Source: Gongronella butleri (taxonomy: Eukaryota; Mucoromycota; Mucoromycetes; Mucorales; Cunninghamellaceae). Taken from it: a DNA stretch of 64,000 nt. The notes beneath the pieces were generated by a model. It saw only the letters and a program-made list of their open reading frames with translations, made no database searches and was not told where the DNA came from. This document shows positions 1 through 9,733 of this stretch, in pieces. The stretch is from contig JAIWZP010000041.1 in assembly GCA_025201375.1 (NCBI GenBank), forward strand, positions 207,043 to 271,042, given 5' to 3'. Made by a program: the position numbers and the translations under genes. Each line of letters starts with the position of its first letter. Position 1 is the stretch's first letter.

Positions 1-1359
1 ACCGAGACAGCGAGGTAAAATGCCCCATTTTTATGAGGAATGATTGGGTTCTCACCCTCTTTTTGTCATTTACAGTCTGTGCCTGGTTCTCAGCGCAAGG
101 CACGCACGCTTCTGTATGCCTATTTGCTACGCATTGACTTGGCTAGCAAGAATGTTCAGGCCGAAACCTTGGTGCAAGGTAAATGCAAAACGCGCCTCAA
201 TTCGCGTCGCTTGTAATTTCATGCCTTTTTTTTTTCTTTCTAAAGATCAATTGTTCATTGTTGAGCGCTCTGTGCACCTGATGCAGGGTCTGCTTCAGAT
301 TGCCACGGTGAAGCAATGGCTGACGGTGGCGGTTGCACTGATGAATTTGCAGCAAGACTTGCTCCAGGCGCTGTATCCCGGTGACGCCAGCATCAAGCAG
401 CTCCCTCATGTCCAACAATCGCTCATTCGCCGCTACACCCGAATGAAAAAGAAGCAAATCCGCTCCGTTCAGCAAATGCTCGATCTCGATGAATCCGAGC
501 GCAAGTCGTATCTGTCACCTTTGAACCAAGATGACTATTTGGATGTCATCGAGGTTGCGCAGCGCATCCCTAGACTCTCCGTTAAAAAGGCGGTCTTCAA
601 GGGTAAAGAAAGAGTCAAAAAATGCAAAAAGACGTGATCTCACACTTTATTTTCTTCTTTTTCTTTTGCTTTTTCTTTCTTTTTTTGCTAGTCATTGGCG
701 ACAAGATCATCACGACGGCTGCAATCATCACGTTTGTGCTCAAGTTGAAGAATGGCCAGGTGCAGGATGTGGAGATCCGCGACTACAATGACAGCGAGGA
801 TGAGGATGAGTTTGATGAGCAAGGCGAGACCAAGAACAAAGACGACAAGGAAGAAGTTGACGAGGCCAATGGCTTGCCTGTGGCTCACACGCCGTATTAT
901 CCTGGCGAGAAGAAGCCGTACTGGTGGATTTTCCTCGGCGACCCCAAGGTGAACCGCATTCTCGTGCCTCCCCGCAAAGTGACCGACATCGTGGACGAAA
1001 AGACCATTCGCGTGCCATTTGCTGGCCCTCCAAAGGCCGGCACCTATACCTTCTCGCTGTTTGTCAAGTCGGACACATACGCTGGCACGGATATTCTGCA
1101 GGACATCCAATTGACCGTCAAGGAACCCTCGGCCCTTCCCGAAGAAGATGACGTCGACGACTCCATCTCCGACCCCGAGGAGGACTCCATTGCCGGCCAG
1201 ATGAAGCTCATGCGTGAGCAAGGCCTGGCGTCTGCTCTGGCCGGAGGCTCTGCCGCCGCGGTTGCCCAGCAGTCCGAGAAAAAGAAGAAGAAGAAGAAGC
1301 AATTGCAAGAAGAAGACGATATCGACAGCAGTGACAGCGACAGTGACGACGATGAATGA
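1..1359 (+). CDS. SEC63: Sec63-like ER translocon subunit, 3' part
   Basis: This is the C-terminal part of a Sec63 homologue; the 5' end lies outside the window. Sec63 is an ER membrane protein that works with Sec61 and BiP in post-translational protein import. Exons are <1-14, 76-178, 246-602 and 692-1359, and the phases join cleanly. The visible protein is the end of the Sec63/Brl domain (helical part with VHLMQGLLQIA and LPHVQQSLIRRY, then a beta-rich part with PYWWIFLGDPK and PFAGPPKAGTYTF). It ends in a strongly acidic and lysine-rich tail (EEDD, SDSDSDDDE), as known Sec63 proteins do. The J domain and membrane spans are not in view. An AATAAA lies about 10 bases after the stop codon. 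Family identity is confident; the missing half cannot be assessed. Confidence 0.9.
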
Positions 1360-1984
1360 GCCCTTTGAACAAATAAATCGCTGACTTTTTTTTTTTCATG
1401 GAATTCGTGTAAAAGCGAAAAATGCGCGCGCGTCACAACGCATCCGGTATCCAGGGCAACTGCGTGTCACATTTTTGCGTGGACAACCTGGAAAAATTTA
1501 GGAGCCCAATTGGCTGAGCTGAGAAAAAAAAGGGAATGGGAGGCTTGGACCCAGCCGTGACACTATAAAAGGGCATTTTTTCGCCTTTTTTCTTTTCTTT
1601 TTTTCTTTGGAAAACTTCGTGGGTCCTCGCGGTCCGGTCTCGTTATGATGAAGGGATTCTTGCATGAACTTTTAATCAGTGAGGTCGGATTGACTCTCCA
1701 GAAAAATGATGAGATACTATAGTAAAACCCCCAAGTTACGTCGTTTGGCATTGACTCTTGGGGACCAAAGGGTGTCCAAAATTCTTTTACCTGTTGCAAT
1801 TAAATGGAAATGAAAAAAAAGGCGAGAGAGCCAGAGAAACTACCCTTTATTCACAGATTGATGCGCTTGCAATCAAGATGGGGAAGGGGTAAGCAGGTTC
1901 GTGTGGTGGAATGCTGAAAGGAAAGGAGGGAAGATGATGCTGATGGGGGAGGAAATGGCCGGAAAAGAGGGTCGTTCGCGCTTT
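1360..1984. other. Convergent intergenic region with an orphan TATA box
   Basis: This stretch lies between the 3' ends of SEC63 (+) and FEN1 (-), so no protein-gene promoter is expected. It nevertheless holds a clear TATAAAA at 1564-1570 on the plus strand, followed by a T-rich stretch and about 200 bases of mixed composition without a convincing reading frame. A small RNA gene is possible but none was recognised. See findings. Confidence 0.4.
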
Positions 1985-3461
1985 TTACTTGCGGCGCTTT
2001 TTCAAGTTTTTGCTGTCTGCACCGGCCCCACCCTAAAAAAAACATATTGTGAGAAGGATGTGGGATGTAATTGTGCCAATTTCAATTGTTCTTTACTCGT
2101 TTTTTGGTGCCTGTTGCCTTGGGGGTCTCCTTTTTGGGTGTTGCGCCGGGCTGTGCCTTAAAAAAGTCCATCATCCGGCTCTGCGTTGCCTTGCCGATGT
2201 TTTTTGACAGCCTCTCGCAGCCTTTGCGGATGCGCTCCTCACTTTCAATGGAGAGAAAAAAAAAAAAGTGAGTATGGCGCGCTTTCATTTGTTTTCTGTC
2301 TTACTTGAAGCCCTTTTCGCGGACCATGAATTGGACGACCTCGTCGACGTCGGGTTCCTCCCATTTGAGATCATAAGTCGAGCCATCGGTGACTTCGGGG
2401 ACCAAGAACAGCTCGCGCGCCTCGGCATACGCCCAATTCTCGGGGATGGCAGCCTTGAGCTTCTCGGGCAGGTGCTGGATGGCGGCATCAATCGTCTTGT
2501 ATTCCTTAATCATCTGCAGCGCCCTATGTGGGCCCACGCCTTTGATGCTTTCCACATAATCGCAGCCCATGAGAATGCACAGGTCGATGAACTAGTAAAA
2601 AAAAAAAAAAATAGAAAAAGAAAAAAAGGACGCGGTCAGACGCGGCCAAAAATCAAAAAGGACGCGACGCGACGCGTTTTGACTATTTTTTTTTTGCTTG
2701 TTTTTTACCTGTTCCTTTGTGAATTCGAGGCCATCCAGGACCTTTTGCAGCTCGAACTCCTGGATGGGGACCTTGCGTTGCTCGGCGTCGGTGAGATGGC
2801 GCATGAGAATGGGGGAGCCAAAGGTGAGCGTATCCATGTCCTCCGAGGCAGCGGCATAGACCTTGCCAGCGCGGACAAGTTCGGCGCATTGAGCCTCTGC
2901 TTCGCAAGGGGCATTGACATAAGGGATGCCCATGGCCTTGAGCAGGCGCTTGCACTCCTCATTGTGCTCCGTCGTCACGCGGACTGTACGCTTGGTGAAT
3001 CGCAACATGTCCTCGGCGGTGCCTTCCTCCTTGGCCGCCTCGAGCTTCTCCAACGCATCTTCTTTGCGCGCCTTGCGCTTCGTCAATTCGTGCGATTTCA
3101 TCTTGGGCGGCTTGCCATCAAACACGTACACGGGCTTGATGCCATTTTCCACCATGCGCACCGTGCGATAGAAGAAACCCATCAAATGACTACAAAAAAT
3201 TCAATTTAATTACCCATTTCTCTTTTATTTTAAGCCCCCCCCTTGAACCCAACTGCCCTCGCTAAAAACATACCTTGTCGTTTCACCGGCCTCGTTCATA
3301 AGCATATTGCCGTCCTGCTGGCGCACGGCGATCATAAACTGGTATATACACATGGACGCGTCAATGGCCACCTTGCGGCCAAAGTGGCTCTTGATCTCGC
3401 TCGTTTTGATGGCGCCAGGCACATTTTCCGAAATCAGTCGAGTGAGACCTTGAATACCCAT
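1985..3461 (-). CDS. FEN1/RAD27: Flap endonuclease 1
   Basis: Flap endonuclease removes 5' flaps during Okazaki fragment maturation and long-patch base-excision repair in the nucleus. Five exons (3461-3274, 3189-2709, 2591-2305, 2241-2097, 2032-1985) join in phase to give 382 aa, the usual FEN1 length. The protein starts [10 protein letters not shown], with the free N-terminal glycine needed by this family. Metal-binding acids are recognisable at D34 (VAIDAS), D87 (VFDGKPP), the CEAEAQ and SEDMDTL motifs and GCDY near 234. A helix-hairpin-helix (ESIKGVGP) follows. A PCNA-binding PIP box, QSRMMDFF, sits at about 339-346, and the tail is basic (KKRRK). The last exon is only 48 bases and was placed because it restores this tail. 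The gene lies 182 bases downstream of the PPME1-like gene on the same strand. Confidence 0.96.
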
Positions 3462-3643
3462 GGTGTTGTATGAAAAAAAAGGAAACGAAAAAGGGGAACG
3501 AGTGGGAAAAGAGGGCAAAAAGAAAAGAGAAACAAATGCAATAAAGGGCCACCCGTGTGTGTGTTTTCCAATGAACCCGGGATTCACACTCCGCCGCTCC
3601 CGTAAGAAAAAAAGACACGCGTCACGCGTCATTGGCATGAAAA

Positions 3644-5095
3644 TCAAGCTAATTTCTTCATTGGCAAGATCAATTTTGAAAATCTAGTCCAAAAGTCAAC
3701 CAAATACGTCGCCGTCTTGTCAGGCGCATCTTCATGGATGAAATGCCCAGCATTCATCACCACATTCATCTGGAATTTGCCTAAATAGATGAAAAAGAAG
3801 TTAAATAAAAGAACGTGGGCGCATTGGTCGTGCTGCGCGCCATACCTTGCATCTGTGCAATCGTCAATTCCTTATCCAATCGGTCTGTCCCAGCCAAGAG
3901 TAGCAACTTGGATGTGGGCGATCCGAGAAACTTTTTGGACAAGTCCGTGAACCACTCTGTAATTATGGAAAAAAAATAGAAACGATACGCGTCAAACGCG
4001 AGATTTGGAGAGCGCGTGTCGCGACGCCTTACCTTTCCAATACGGCTGCGTCAGCTCGAGATCCGTGCGCCACACGAATTTTTGTTCATCGTCCGACCAC
4101 TTCATAAGAGGTGGGATCGACAGCCGGCATGCCTCCAAATTGCGCACCATCTTGGACTTGTAACTATGAAACGAGGCATTTGAGCCCTCGCTGGATAAGC
4201 CAATTGCTTCATTTACTGTACCTCCATTGAATCGCCTGCTCTATGGACGTGAACGACCTTGGCCGCGAGCTAAGAAGCTTGGTCATCGATTGCAGCGCCT
4301 CCAATGCTGATCCCTCCACGACATCCATAACAACAACGCCAAGCACATTGGAAAGCAGCTGCTGATAGGCCACGTCCACCACGACGGAGCCGCCCATGCT
4401 AGAAAGAGAACGCGTCAACGGCGCCCTTTCTTCATTTTTGCTTTTTTTGTTTTTTACCTGTGGCCCACAAGAATAAAATCATGCTGTTTCACGTCGTAAA
4501 CCTGTTGAACAAGTGCGACCAAATCCTTGGAGAAGCGCGCTAAATGGAATACGGTGTCGTCTTCCGAGACCGAGTCACCTAAGAAAAAAAAAACAACGAA
4601 TTAAACCTGATATCGCGAATTTACGACACATCCGTGCAATTACCATGGCCACGGCAATCAAAGGCCAGGACGGCGCATTTGCCTTCCGACATGGCATGGA
4701 TCAGCTTTGTCACTAGACCAAATGAGAGGCCGCCCGCGCCGGCACCGTGGTGCATGATAAAGACGGGTGTGCGCTGCCCCTCGGACGGTGCTGCTGTCGC
4801 GTGCCGGAGATACGTGCACAGCGTCGTCGACGCATCAATGGCCACGTCGCGCTTCTCGTCAAAGTAGGCGTCCCACGTGCTGGGCTGGTATCGCTTGCTG
4901 TTGCCTTGTTCGCCACGTGAGGGCGGCACGCTGCTACAAATTGGGGTCTTTTTGTAAGCAAGTTGCCTGGCGACAACCATACACAACGATGATTAACACC
5001 ACTCACCTTGGCTCGTCCGACGCCGCATCCTCCACCAGGCTCTCGAGCGTGGGCAGCCGCCCCTTTTTAAATAAATCCTTTTGCAGAGTCGACAT
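3644..5095 (-). CDS. PPE1/PPME1: Protein phosphatase methylesterase 1
   Basis: This alpha/beta hydrolase removes the C-terminal methyl ester from the catalytic subunit of PP2A and so controls holoenzyme assembly. Seven exons (5095-5007, 4933-4644, 4578-4458, 4398-4222, 4163-4033, 3956-3846, 3780-3644) close in phase to 351 aa. Family marks: the [11 protein letters not shown] entry, the oxyanion-loop region [15 protein letters not shown], the nucleophile elbow GHSMGGS with Ser167, a likely acid Asp294 in AGTDR, and the catalytic His319 in [11 protein letters not shown]. All three triad members are present, so the enzyme should be active. Exon 2 begins at a tandem NAGNAG acceptor (4933 or 4930), which would add or drop one serine. 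The start [15 protein letters not shown] is the only in-frame ATG of the first exon. Confidence 0.93.
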
Positions 5096-5278
5096 CAATG
5101 GCGAAAAAAAAAAAGAGAAAAAGGAAAGAGAGCGGCGAAAAAAAAAAAAAAAGGAACCACACAAGCGCACCTTAAATCAACGAGCCAGCGTCGTTCCACG
5201 GCGCATAGTATCAAAATATGTGCAAATCACTCATCTTTGTTGACTAGGAATCATACGACTATGTACAGCGCAATTGAT

Positions 5279-5315
<37 letters not shown>

Positions 5316-5446
5316 GAAAGAGGGAGAAAACAAAAAGACAAACAGCGAAAAAGACGAATGGTTCACGCATTGCCGGCTCGGAGTCCAATTCTTGGCGATT
5401 GCACGCATAGAGAACTCACGACCTATACGCGTCCTGGTAGAGTCGT
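5096..5446. repeat. Intergenic stretch with (GA)n microsatellite
   Basis: This lies between the start of the PPME1-like gene and the end of the small coiled-coil gene. It holds A-rich runs and an imperfect GA microsatellite at about 5277-5320. No coding signal was seen. Confidence 0.7.
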
Positions 5447-5701
5447 TCAAGCCGCAGGGGCGTCGTCAGGTTGCATGGGCTCATCTTGCTGCTGGTTGGT
5501 ATCAGTGTTGGGGGTGACAGGTGCGCTGCTCTGCAAATCGGCGAGCAACCCGTCGAGTTTGGCATCCAACTGCGTGGTCTTGGCTTCCAGGTCGTCCATC
5601 AGCTTCTCGGCACGCTCAAGCTCCTTGAGCCACGTCTGCATGTTGCCATCCTCCTCCTCAGGGAGCTGGTCCAAAGGTGCATTGGTTGCAATAGGCGACA
5701 T
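5447..5701 (-). CDS. Small acidic coiled-coil protein, unrecognised
   Basis: A single-exon frame of 84 aa starts at an ATG placed just after a pyrimidine-rich leader (a long T run then CCAACC), which resembles a promoter or 5' leader in this genome. The protein opens MSPIATNAPLDQLPEEEDG, then has about 40 residues of strong heptad pattern (WLKELERAEKLMDDLEAK, then LDAKLDGLLADLQ). It ends in a low-complexity Pro/Gln/Asp tail. This suggests a helical subunit of a larger complex. I do not recognise the family. The frame continues upstream of the ATG without a stop, but that part looks non-coding. Confidence 0.6.
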   Translation of the reverse strand: MSPIATNAPLDQLPEEEDGNMQTWLKELERAEKLMDDLEAKTTQLDAKLDGLLADLQSSAPVTPNTDTNQQQDEPMQPDDAPAA

Positions 5702-6135
5702 GGTTGGAAAAAAAAAAAGAAAGAAAGAGAAAGAACAAAGAAAAAAAATCGGCGTCCAAAAAGTCTCCCTTTTGCTTGCTTTGACGCCCCGCGCCCCCGC
5801 CTTGTCCTGCAAACGTGTCAGATTTGAGATTTGGCCATTTTGTGTACAATGTCGCAGAGAACTCGCATTTACGATTTGATTAGGCAGACAACCAGACACA
5901 ATGATGCTGGTTCGATTCTGCCTGTTGCCTGTCCATACTGCATTCACAAATTTGAGGTTTCCACAAGCGTGAAAAAATCAGTCAGCAAGCAGTCAGTACC
6001 TCAGCATGTGTCCGAGAAGATTTTCATCCGTTTTGAATTTAAAGCGTGTGATCCGTGCTCCATGTTTCAATCTCAATGGAGCACGGAAACTGACGCGTGC
6101 TATCATTTCAATGCCTAAACCCTAAAGCATCGCTC
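5702..6135. other. Gene-free flank of repeat copy A
   Basis: A T/A-rich leader, then AT-rich sequence without a credible gene. A 95-codon plus-strand frame across 5831-6118 shows no family features. Confidence 0.5.
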
Positions 6136-7780
6136 TACAGTACACTGCAGACTGCACCAAAACGAACACGCATGGGGCATATCTACCTTTTAAAATCAAA
6201 GAACGTGTTTTTCAGACTTTGCTGGCCTGCTGTGCCTCCAGAATTTTTTTTACAGACCACTTGCCCGCTAATGAAAAATGCATCACGGCGCAAACTACGG
6301 CCCAGTGCTCAAGACGGATCCGCCCGATTTTTTTTTTGGACGCGAAAAGGCCAAAAACCTCCAATTTGAACTATTTTGCATTCATCTCGTCATCTGCATG
6401 ATCTACCCCGCTCAAAAATGGCAGCATTGCTTTCAGGAGTACTTTCAGCCAAATATGGTGCCCGGGTCGGATGAGCTGAAATGAAGACCTGAAATGATGA
6501 GGAAATTCAGGTTCAGGTCACAAAGATTCTGCCTGAAAATTCGACCGAAACCCGACCTGAAAAAAAACAAAAGACTGAAACCTGACCTGATTTATATTTT
6601 AATTCAGGCTCAAGGGCCTGAAATGTACGACCTGAATGACCTAAACCTGAAAGCCCAACTTTTACGATAGAGCGTGGTGCAGGTCGGCTTCAGCTTTCAG
6701 GTCAACTATTTCAGGTTGTCGGGCAACGGGCATCAGGTCATTTCAGCTCTATTCAGGTACAAATTGTTTCAGGTCGTCGGTTTTCAGCTCAGTTCAGGTG
6801 CTGGTTATTTCAGGTCGTCGGTTTTCAGCTCATTTCAGGTGCGATTCATTTCAGGTTCGTCGGTTTTCAGGTCAATTCAGGTGCGTTTCATTTCAGGTCG
6901 TCGGTTTTCAGCTCATTTCAGGTGCGATTCATTTCAGGTTCGTCGGTTTTCAGGTCAATTCAGGTGCGATTCATTTCAGGTCGTCGGTTTTCAGGTCAAT
7001 TCAGGTGCGTTTCATTTCAGCTCCTCGTCGGTTTTCAGCTCAATTCAGGTGCAGGTCCTCGCTTCAGGTCGTTGGTTTTCAGGTCAATTCAGCACGCTGA
7101 AAACTGACGACCTGAAACGACCTGAGAGCTGAACTGAACTGAAATAATGACCTGACAATTGAAGACTTGCTGAATTAATTCAGGCATCTCAGTCGGTTTC
7201 AGGTCGGTTTCAGGTTGATTTTGTACAGTAATGTTCAGGTTGGACCTGAACTTTTCAGCTCATCAAAACGGCTATAAGGTGGTTGCCCGGGTTGCTTGAT
7301 CGCGATTCAGGCTTGAACCTGAAATTTGAATCGTTATTTTTTCGACCTGAACTTTATGACCTGAAGCAAAATTTCCCTCGGGTCACCATGTCTGATTTCA
7401 GCGCAAATTTTGCAACAAAAAAGCTTAAACCGCCAAAGCGCTAGGATCACTTTTGAAAAATTCAGGGGTCACTCAGGTGTCACACATTTCAATCTCAGAA
7501 AATGCTTAATTTGAAAATTTTCGAACTCCGAGTGATTCATGCATCCCAAACAGGTAACTCTGGCAATTTGTTATTGGCACACAAAATGGCAGGCCGCCCC
7601 AACTTTAAGAAAAATACCCAAAGAGTGACGCATGAACGGCGATCGACCGAGAAAACAGCCTACTTTGGGCAAGATTTTTTTTGCAAAAATTTAAGGTTTG
7701 ACACTTCCAAATTAAGGTGCATAAATTGCATGGATTTTTTTGTTCTGCATTTTTTTATTTTTTATTTTTTTGCACATTTT
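6136..7780 (+). repeat. Dispersed repeat, copy A (interrupted)
   Basis: Two blocks (about 6136-6430 and 7390-7780) match a continuous stretch at about 47524-48200 in the same order and orientation. Shared segments include the TTTGCTGGCCTGCTGTGCC region, CCCAGTGCTCAAGACGGA, and TTCAGGGGTCACTCAGG. The match also holds TTCGAACTCCGAG and GTGACGCATGAACGGCGAT. Similarity is high but not perfect (roughly 80-90 per cent by eye). In copy A the family is split by about 960 bases of TTCAGGT-rich DNA. No long reading frame is conserved between the copies, so this is probably a non-autonomous element or an old fragment. Confidence 0.8.
6455..7388. mobile_element. TTCAGGT-repeat insertion inside copy A
   Basis: This block is made of dozens of TTCAGGT/ACCTGAA heptamers. 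From about 6670 to 7100 they sit in a tandem array with a unit near 40-48 bases (TTTCAGGTCGTCGGTTTTCA plus a variable part). The flanking parts carry mostly the reverse-complement form. The block starts near ATGGTGCCCGGG (6455-6466) and ends near CCTCGGGTCACCAT (7377-7390), an imperfect inverted pair. Copy B of the surrounding repeat lacks the block, so it is an insertion. Subterminal heptamer clusters plus inverted ends are typical of non-autonomous DNA transposons. The superfamily cannot be named: no transposase frame and no clean target duplication were seen. Confidence 0.65.
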
Positions 7781-8868
7781 TGTGCGCTGAGTGGCTGGGC
7801 TGCATCCTGGTGAAATGGCCGATGCAAAAAGTTCAAACCCAAGCTAGCGCGCCGCAAGTCATACCATTAGGTGCTTTGCCTCCCTGTTTGTTAGTAAAAC
7901 TGCATTAATAAAAATCACAAGTTTATTAGACCGTTGTCTAGCAAAAAATCGCGTTCAAAATTTTTGATGAAAAAGTGGGTTTTCTCGCTCTGCGAGTTTT
8001 ACAGTAGCCATCCATCGATGAAGCTGGCCTCGTTCGATAGATATTCAACAGCTGCTTACGACACGTTAAAAGCGTAAAACGTCGTCCTTTTCGTTATCAT
8101 ATCGAGAAAATGTGATTTAAAAACAAATCAAAAGTTTGAACCAATTTTGCGAGCGTACAAAAGTCATGCATCATCGAGCAAACAAACATTCTAGAAAAAA
8201 GGTCGCCAGAGCCTACTGTATTATCATACTGTATCTGATTCGAACAATGCAAGTTTCATTGAGAATTTGAGATCGAAGAAAATTTGAACATGAGTACATG
8301 ACATGATGACAGTGCCGAATTGTGAAAATGTCGACGATGTCATGTCATACTACTGTACTCTCATACCGTATTTTGGATTCATCTGCTGCATACAGTACTG
8401 TACTGTACAGTTGTACTGTATCATAAAAGCAGTGCTTGTCTCGTCAACGGTCTGATTGTGCTCTGATTTTATGGATTTTTCCTGAAAAGAGATGCCCTGA
8501 AATGGCCAATTTTGGCGTCACCAACAACAACGAGGATTTTGCTGCCGCAAAGTGATTACTGTATTTTCTACGTACGGTAGCCTTGCTCCAGGCCTCCTCC
8601 AGCCAAAATTTGAGCAAGGTCATCAAGGATCAAGCTTCTGAAGAGCTGGACAAGCCTCCTGATCGCCACCAACCCACCATGTATCGCGTCGCGCTCCTGT
8701 TGCTATTTCTTGGAAAGCTGTATCAATTTCAGGCGCGTTTCTGGCGGGGTGCAAATTTTGTATGAGGATTTAGGCAGCTGGCAACAAACGAGTACTGCTT
8801 TGCCGGTCGCCTTTTTCGTCACCCACTCTCTTTCTCTCCTTTTTATATTTTTGTCAGCACGAGACCCA
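7781..8868. other. AT-rich gene-free region with TACTGTA motifs
   Basis: No gene seen. Around 8210-8430 the sequence is dense in TACTGTA/TACAGTA palindrome-like words, which also surround the mariner-like elements at 46-49 kb. The last 200 bases are probably the promoter of the PTRHD1-like gene. Confidence 0.5.
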
Positions 8869-9504
8869 ATGGCCACGCAGCACTTGACCATGTATATTGT
8901 GGTCCGCAAGGACCTTTCAAAGGTAAAAAGAAAAAAAAACGCGAAAGACCAAGACCAACCTAAGAGGCGTGCTCACCACTTTTTTTTTTTTTTTTTGTCC
9001 CAGACCCTCAAGTGGCCCACGGGAAGGTAGTTGTGTCGCTTTGCACGGTGACGCGATCGCTCACCTTGAATTTTTTTTCCATGATAGTGTCATGACACAA
9101 GCATGCCACGCGGCGACGGCGGTTTTGCATAAGACGCGGCTGGATAAAAACACGATGCAATACATGGAAGACGTCGACAGGATGCACAAGGTGGTGTTGG
9201 AGGTAAACTGGGCCGTCCCTTTTGTGCGCCTGACTGTCAATGGGGGTCAATGCTTTTGTTTCGCGCAAAATCAGGCTCTCGCGCGCATTGACCGCATTTT
9301 TTTTTCTTTGATTTGAATGTTTAGACCAAGAACGAGGAGTCGCTTTTGAAGCTTGTGACGTCCCTGGAAGAGCATGAGGTGCCATTGTACAAATGGGTGG
9401 AGCAGCCAGAAAACATTCCCACTGCAATGGCAACGGCGCCGCTTGTTGAACGCTCGGAGGAGGTCAAGAGCATTTTTAAAAAGTATTGCTCTTTGTATCG
9501 ATGA
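8869..9504 (+). CDS. PTRHD1: PTRHD1-like peptidyl-tRNA hydrolase-fold protein
   Basis: Four exons (8869-8922, 9004-9026, 9088-9202, 9325-9504) give 123 aa with all phases closed; the second exon has only 23 bases. The protein reads MATQHLTMYIVVRKDL, then TLKWPTGSVMTQACHAATAV, DRMHKVVLE and SLEEHEVPLYKWVEQPENIPTA. This order matches the Pth2 fold: an N-terminal beta strand, W(P)xG(S)xxxQxxHA, a beta strand, and the W-x-E-Q-P-E-N-I-P-T block seen in PTRHD1. PTRHD1 proteins are related to type 2 peptidyl-tRNA hydrolases, but their activity is less clear than Pth2 itself. TRM1 follows 230 bases later on the same strand. Confidence 0.86.
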
Positions 9505-9733
9505 AAAAGCAATAAATTCGCGTCGAGAATTCCCGAGATTTGCGAGATCTCTGATCGTTTTTAAATGAGATTGGCGTGTTTCATTGGTAAAAAGGGCAAG
9601 GGGATATTCATGCGGCGCGGCGAAGGTGGCTTTTTGAGCGACACAAATTGCCAAATGTGCAATTGCCTTTTTTTTTCCTGCTTTTTTTTTTTTATTCGAG
9701 CTCACACTTTCAGCGTTTTCTGTTGTGTGTTGT

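Noticed and set aside
5900..5930. tRNA T-loop-like GGTTCGATTC
   Set aside because: The flanking bases do not form a T stem, and no acceptor or anticodon arm is present.
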